From: Granulicella sp.
GTDB lineage: Bacteria > Acidobacteriota > Terriglobia > Terriglobales > Acidobacteriaceae
DNA length: 21,698 nucleotides
Reading direction: 5' to 3'
Assembly (NCBI GenBank): GCA_003133205.1
Contig: PKWK01000006.1
Span: 13,325-35,022 of the forward strand
Each line of letters starts with the position of its first letter. Positions within the stretch are counted from its first letter, which is position 1. The notes beneath the pieces are model-generated. The model was not told where the DNA came from. It did no database searches and was given only the letters and a program-made list of their open reading frames with translations. Positions 20,389 through 21,698 of this stretch are shown here, one piece after another. Both the position numbers and the translations under genes were made by a program.

Positions 20389-20655
20389 ATGGAATTGCCG
20401 ACAATTAGTAGGTTCTACGGGATAGTGATTCGCATGTACTTCGGCGACCATGTTCCCCCCCACTTGCACGCCGTCTATGCGGAATTTGAGGCTGTGTTCG
20501 ACATCCGGACCTCTGCTATCATCGAGGGCAAGTTGCCCTACCGCGCGACGGGCCTCGTGCTGGAGTGGATCGAACTACACCGTACCGAACTCATGGAGGA
20601 CTGGGAGCTATGCGTACAGAATCACATCCCCAAGAAGATTCACCCGCTACCCTAG
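20389..20655 (+). CDS. DUF4160-family protein, putative TA partner (88 aa)
   Basis: The sequence matches DUF4160: PTISRFYGIVIRMYFGDHVP (4-23), the conserved HVPPHLHAVY (21-30), DIRTSAIIEGKLPYRATGLV (38-57) and EWIELHRTELMEDWEL (59-74). DUF4160 proteins occur next to DUF2442 proteins, and such pairs are often listed as predicted toxin-antitoxin modules; the biochemical role is unproved. ATG 20389 has TTGGAG directly upstream. The next gene overlaps its end by 46 bp. Confidence 0.85.
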   Translation: MELPTISRFYGIVIRMYFGDHVPPHLHAVYAEFEAVFDIRTSAIIEGKLPYRATGLVLEWIELHRTELMEDWELCVQNHIPKKIHPLP

Positions 20656-20939
20656 CCATGCCGGAATCCGCCCCCCGCTCGCCCTGGAGCGTGATCGAAG
20701 TTGAAGCTCTTTCGGGCTTTCGTCTGCGGGTTGCATTTGCCGATGGCCTTGCCGGAGTGGTTGACATGTCCGTCCTGGTGCATTCTCCACAGGCTGGGGT
20801 CTTCGCCGCGCTCCGTGACCCGTCTCTGTTCGCGCAGGTCGCACTCGATTACGGTGCCGTGTCGTGGCCCGGCGAGTTGGACCTTGCCCCCGACGCCATG
20901 CACGCGGCGATCCAGGAGCGGGGAGAGTGGCGGTTGTAG
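20610..20939 (+). CDS. DUF2442-family protein, partner of the DUF4160 protein (109 aa)
   Basis: The DUF2442 core reads WSVIEVEALSGFRLRVAFAD (26-45), GLAGVVDMSVLVH (46-58), GVFAALRDPSLFAQVALDYG (63-82) and VSWPGELDLAPDAMHAAI (84-101), which is the usual V.W.....DLAPD..y end. ATG 20610 is chosen because GGAGG (20595-20599) lies 10 bases upstream and it gives normal length; a later ATG at 20658 has no ribosome site. It overlaps the DUF4160 gene, so the two are made together. It may act as the antitoxin or DNA-contacting partner, by analogy only. Confidence 0.85.
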   Translation: MRTESHPQEDSPATLAMPESAPRSPWSVIEVEALSGFRLRVAFADGLAGVVDMSVLVHSPQAGVFAALRDPSLFAQVALDYGAVSWPGELDLAPDAMHAAIQERGEWRL

Positions 20940-21140
20940 AGAATTTGGTATCCGTATTCGGCGCCAGACGGAGCCATCAATCGACTCCGTTGTAACAGCG
21001 ACTCAAGGATAGATGGGATCCGTAGGGGGTTGATCAAGAGAGACCGCATTGCTGCGGAGCAAGGGGAACTTCTCCACTAAATCCCATACTAGACAAAATC
21101 TATCCATTATGAGACACTGGCTTTATGGAGGAGCATTCGT

Positions 21141-21575
21141 ATGGCTACCTATCCTTCCTACGCCGCACCAGGGTATCAGTTCGATGCCACACCGGATCTC
21201 AGCCGTCTTGAAACGCGGGAACGTCTAAGTCAATCGTCCATCGATGGGTTCTTCGCGATCATGGACAAGTGGCATGTGTCGATCGAGAGGGCAGGGGACT
21301 TGCTCGGAGGCATGCCCCGGTCCAGCGTTTACAAACTGAAGACGGCCGCCGGAACGCTTCGCCAGGACGAACTCACTCGGATCTCTTATGTTGTCGGTAT
21401 ATATAAGGCCCTGCATATTCTTTTGCCCGACGAGTTGGCCGACAAGTGGGTGAATCAGCCAAACGATAACTTCTTATTCAGTGGTCAGACCCCTCTCGAC
21501 TACATTGTGCGAGCCGGGATCCCGGGATTACAGCAGGTCCGGAGTCTGGTCGATGCAGCGCGAAGCGGACATTAA
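21141..21575 (+). CDS. Xre/MbcA/ParS-family antitoxin (144 aa)
   Basis: GGAGGAG (21127-21133) precedes ATG 21141. Residues 36-92 fit the HTH-like part of the family (WHVSIERAGDLLGGMPRSSV, 44-63, then RQDELTRISYVVGIYKAL, 74-91), and 95-140 match the C-terminal toxin-binding domain (DUF2384) with WVNQPNDNFLFSGQTPLDYI (103-122) and a final helix VRSLVDAA. Such proteins neutralise RES-domain NAD-degrading toxins and repress their own operon. The toxin follows directly. Confidence 0.9.
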   Translation: MATYPSYAAPGYQFDATPDLSRLETRERLSQSSIDGFFAIMDKWHVSIERAGDLLGGMPRSSVYKLKTAAGTLRQDELTRISYVVGIYKALHILLPDELADKWVNQPNDNFLFSGQTPLDYIVRAGIPGLQQVRSLVDAARSGH

Positions 21576-21698
21576 TTGGCTCACCTGGATCTGCTTAACC
21601 ACGCCGGCACTCACAGGTTGATCCCTACAAAGTTTAGCGGCGAGAGCGTTCTTGAGACTCTGCCACTTCCACCTGGAGTGCTCGCCGATCTAAGCGAG
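21576..21698 (+). CDS. RES-domain toxin, partial (N-terminal 41 codons)
   Basis: The frame starts immediately after the antitoxin stop, most likely at TTG 21576, and runs off the window. It contains NHAGTHRLIPTKFSGESVLE, where HRLIPTKF matches the HRLIPSRF start segment of RES-domain toxins, which degrade NAD+ in cells lacking the antitoxin. It belongs to the antitoxin operon. The catalytic residues lie beyond the window, so only the family call by context and N-terminus is possible. Confidence 0.65.
   Translation, partial: MAHLDLLNHAGTHRLIPTKFSGESVLETLPLPPGVLADLSE

Overview
The window looks like accessory, probably plasmid or integrated-element DNA from a high-GC soil bacterium. My best guess is an acidobacterium of the Terriglobia. 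That guess rests on the look of several small orphan proteins (for example the CPIC protein at 7903-8148 and the small protein at 9542-9769) and of the YVTN-type lipoprotein; no 16S or housekeeping gene is present to prove it. No tRNA, rRNA, CRISPR array, transposase, conjugation gene or partition gene was found.

Layout. (1) 1-2160: small orphan genes, including two paralogous small proteins (775-954 and 1834-2055), and a two-helix membrane protein. (2) 2161-7522: a DNA-replication-flavoured block. It holds a gene of unknown function translationally coupled to an archaeo-eukaryotic-type primase with a C-terminal zinc finger, an intergenic module with hairpins and 20-bp-spaced iteron-like repeats, an unknown protein, a membrane-anchored phospholipase-D-type nuclease, two different single-stranded-DNA-binding proteins, and several small genes. 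(3) 7523-10566: sparse DNA with three small minus-strand genes, one plus-strand small gene and a secreted SnoaL/DUF4440-like protein on the minus strand. (4) 10758-15443: a dense run of small orphan genes, all on the plus strand, most with a strong Shine-Dalgarno sequence. Several are separated by a repeated hairpin with a CGTWAYCC core. (5) 15727-16929: a surface lipoprotein with YVTN-like beta-propeller repeats. (6) 17130-19873: a Rad52-family annealing protein, a possible ribbon-helix-helix regulator, a second copy of the intergenic module and a guanylate-kinase-like protein with a C-terminal extension. (7) 20389-21698: two toxin-antitoxin-like pairs, DUF4160/DUF2442 and an Xre/MbcA/ParS antitoxin with the start of a RES toxin, cut by the window end.

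How the parts may work together. Primase, two SSBs, Rad52-type annealase and nuclease form a plausible replication and recombination toolkit for a mobile replicon, with the TA pairs as stability modules. The most striking unexplained structure is the pair of homologous intergenic modules (about 3788-4034 and 18760-18972), more than 14 kb apart. Each has, in the same order, an ATATATGGTA box, a conserved AAGTTTGATGTGAC hairpin, a second hairpin, ATAAAYCGA repeats at 20 or 21 bp spacing, a GC-rich hairpin, and an ATATACCA box beside a -10 element. They could be replication origin/incompatibility sequences, a conserved small RNA or leader, or a shared operator array. A related ATATACCA box also precedes the possible ribbon-helix-helix gene, which makes that protein a candidate regulator. 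The second unexplained structure is the CGTWAYCC hairpin family between the small genes of block 4.
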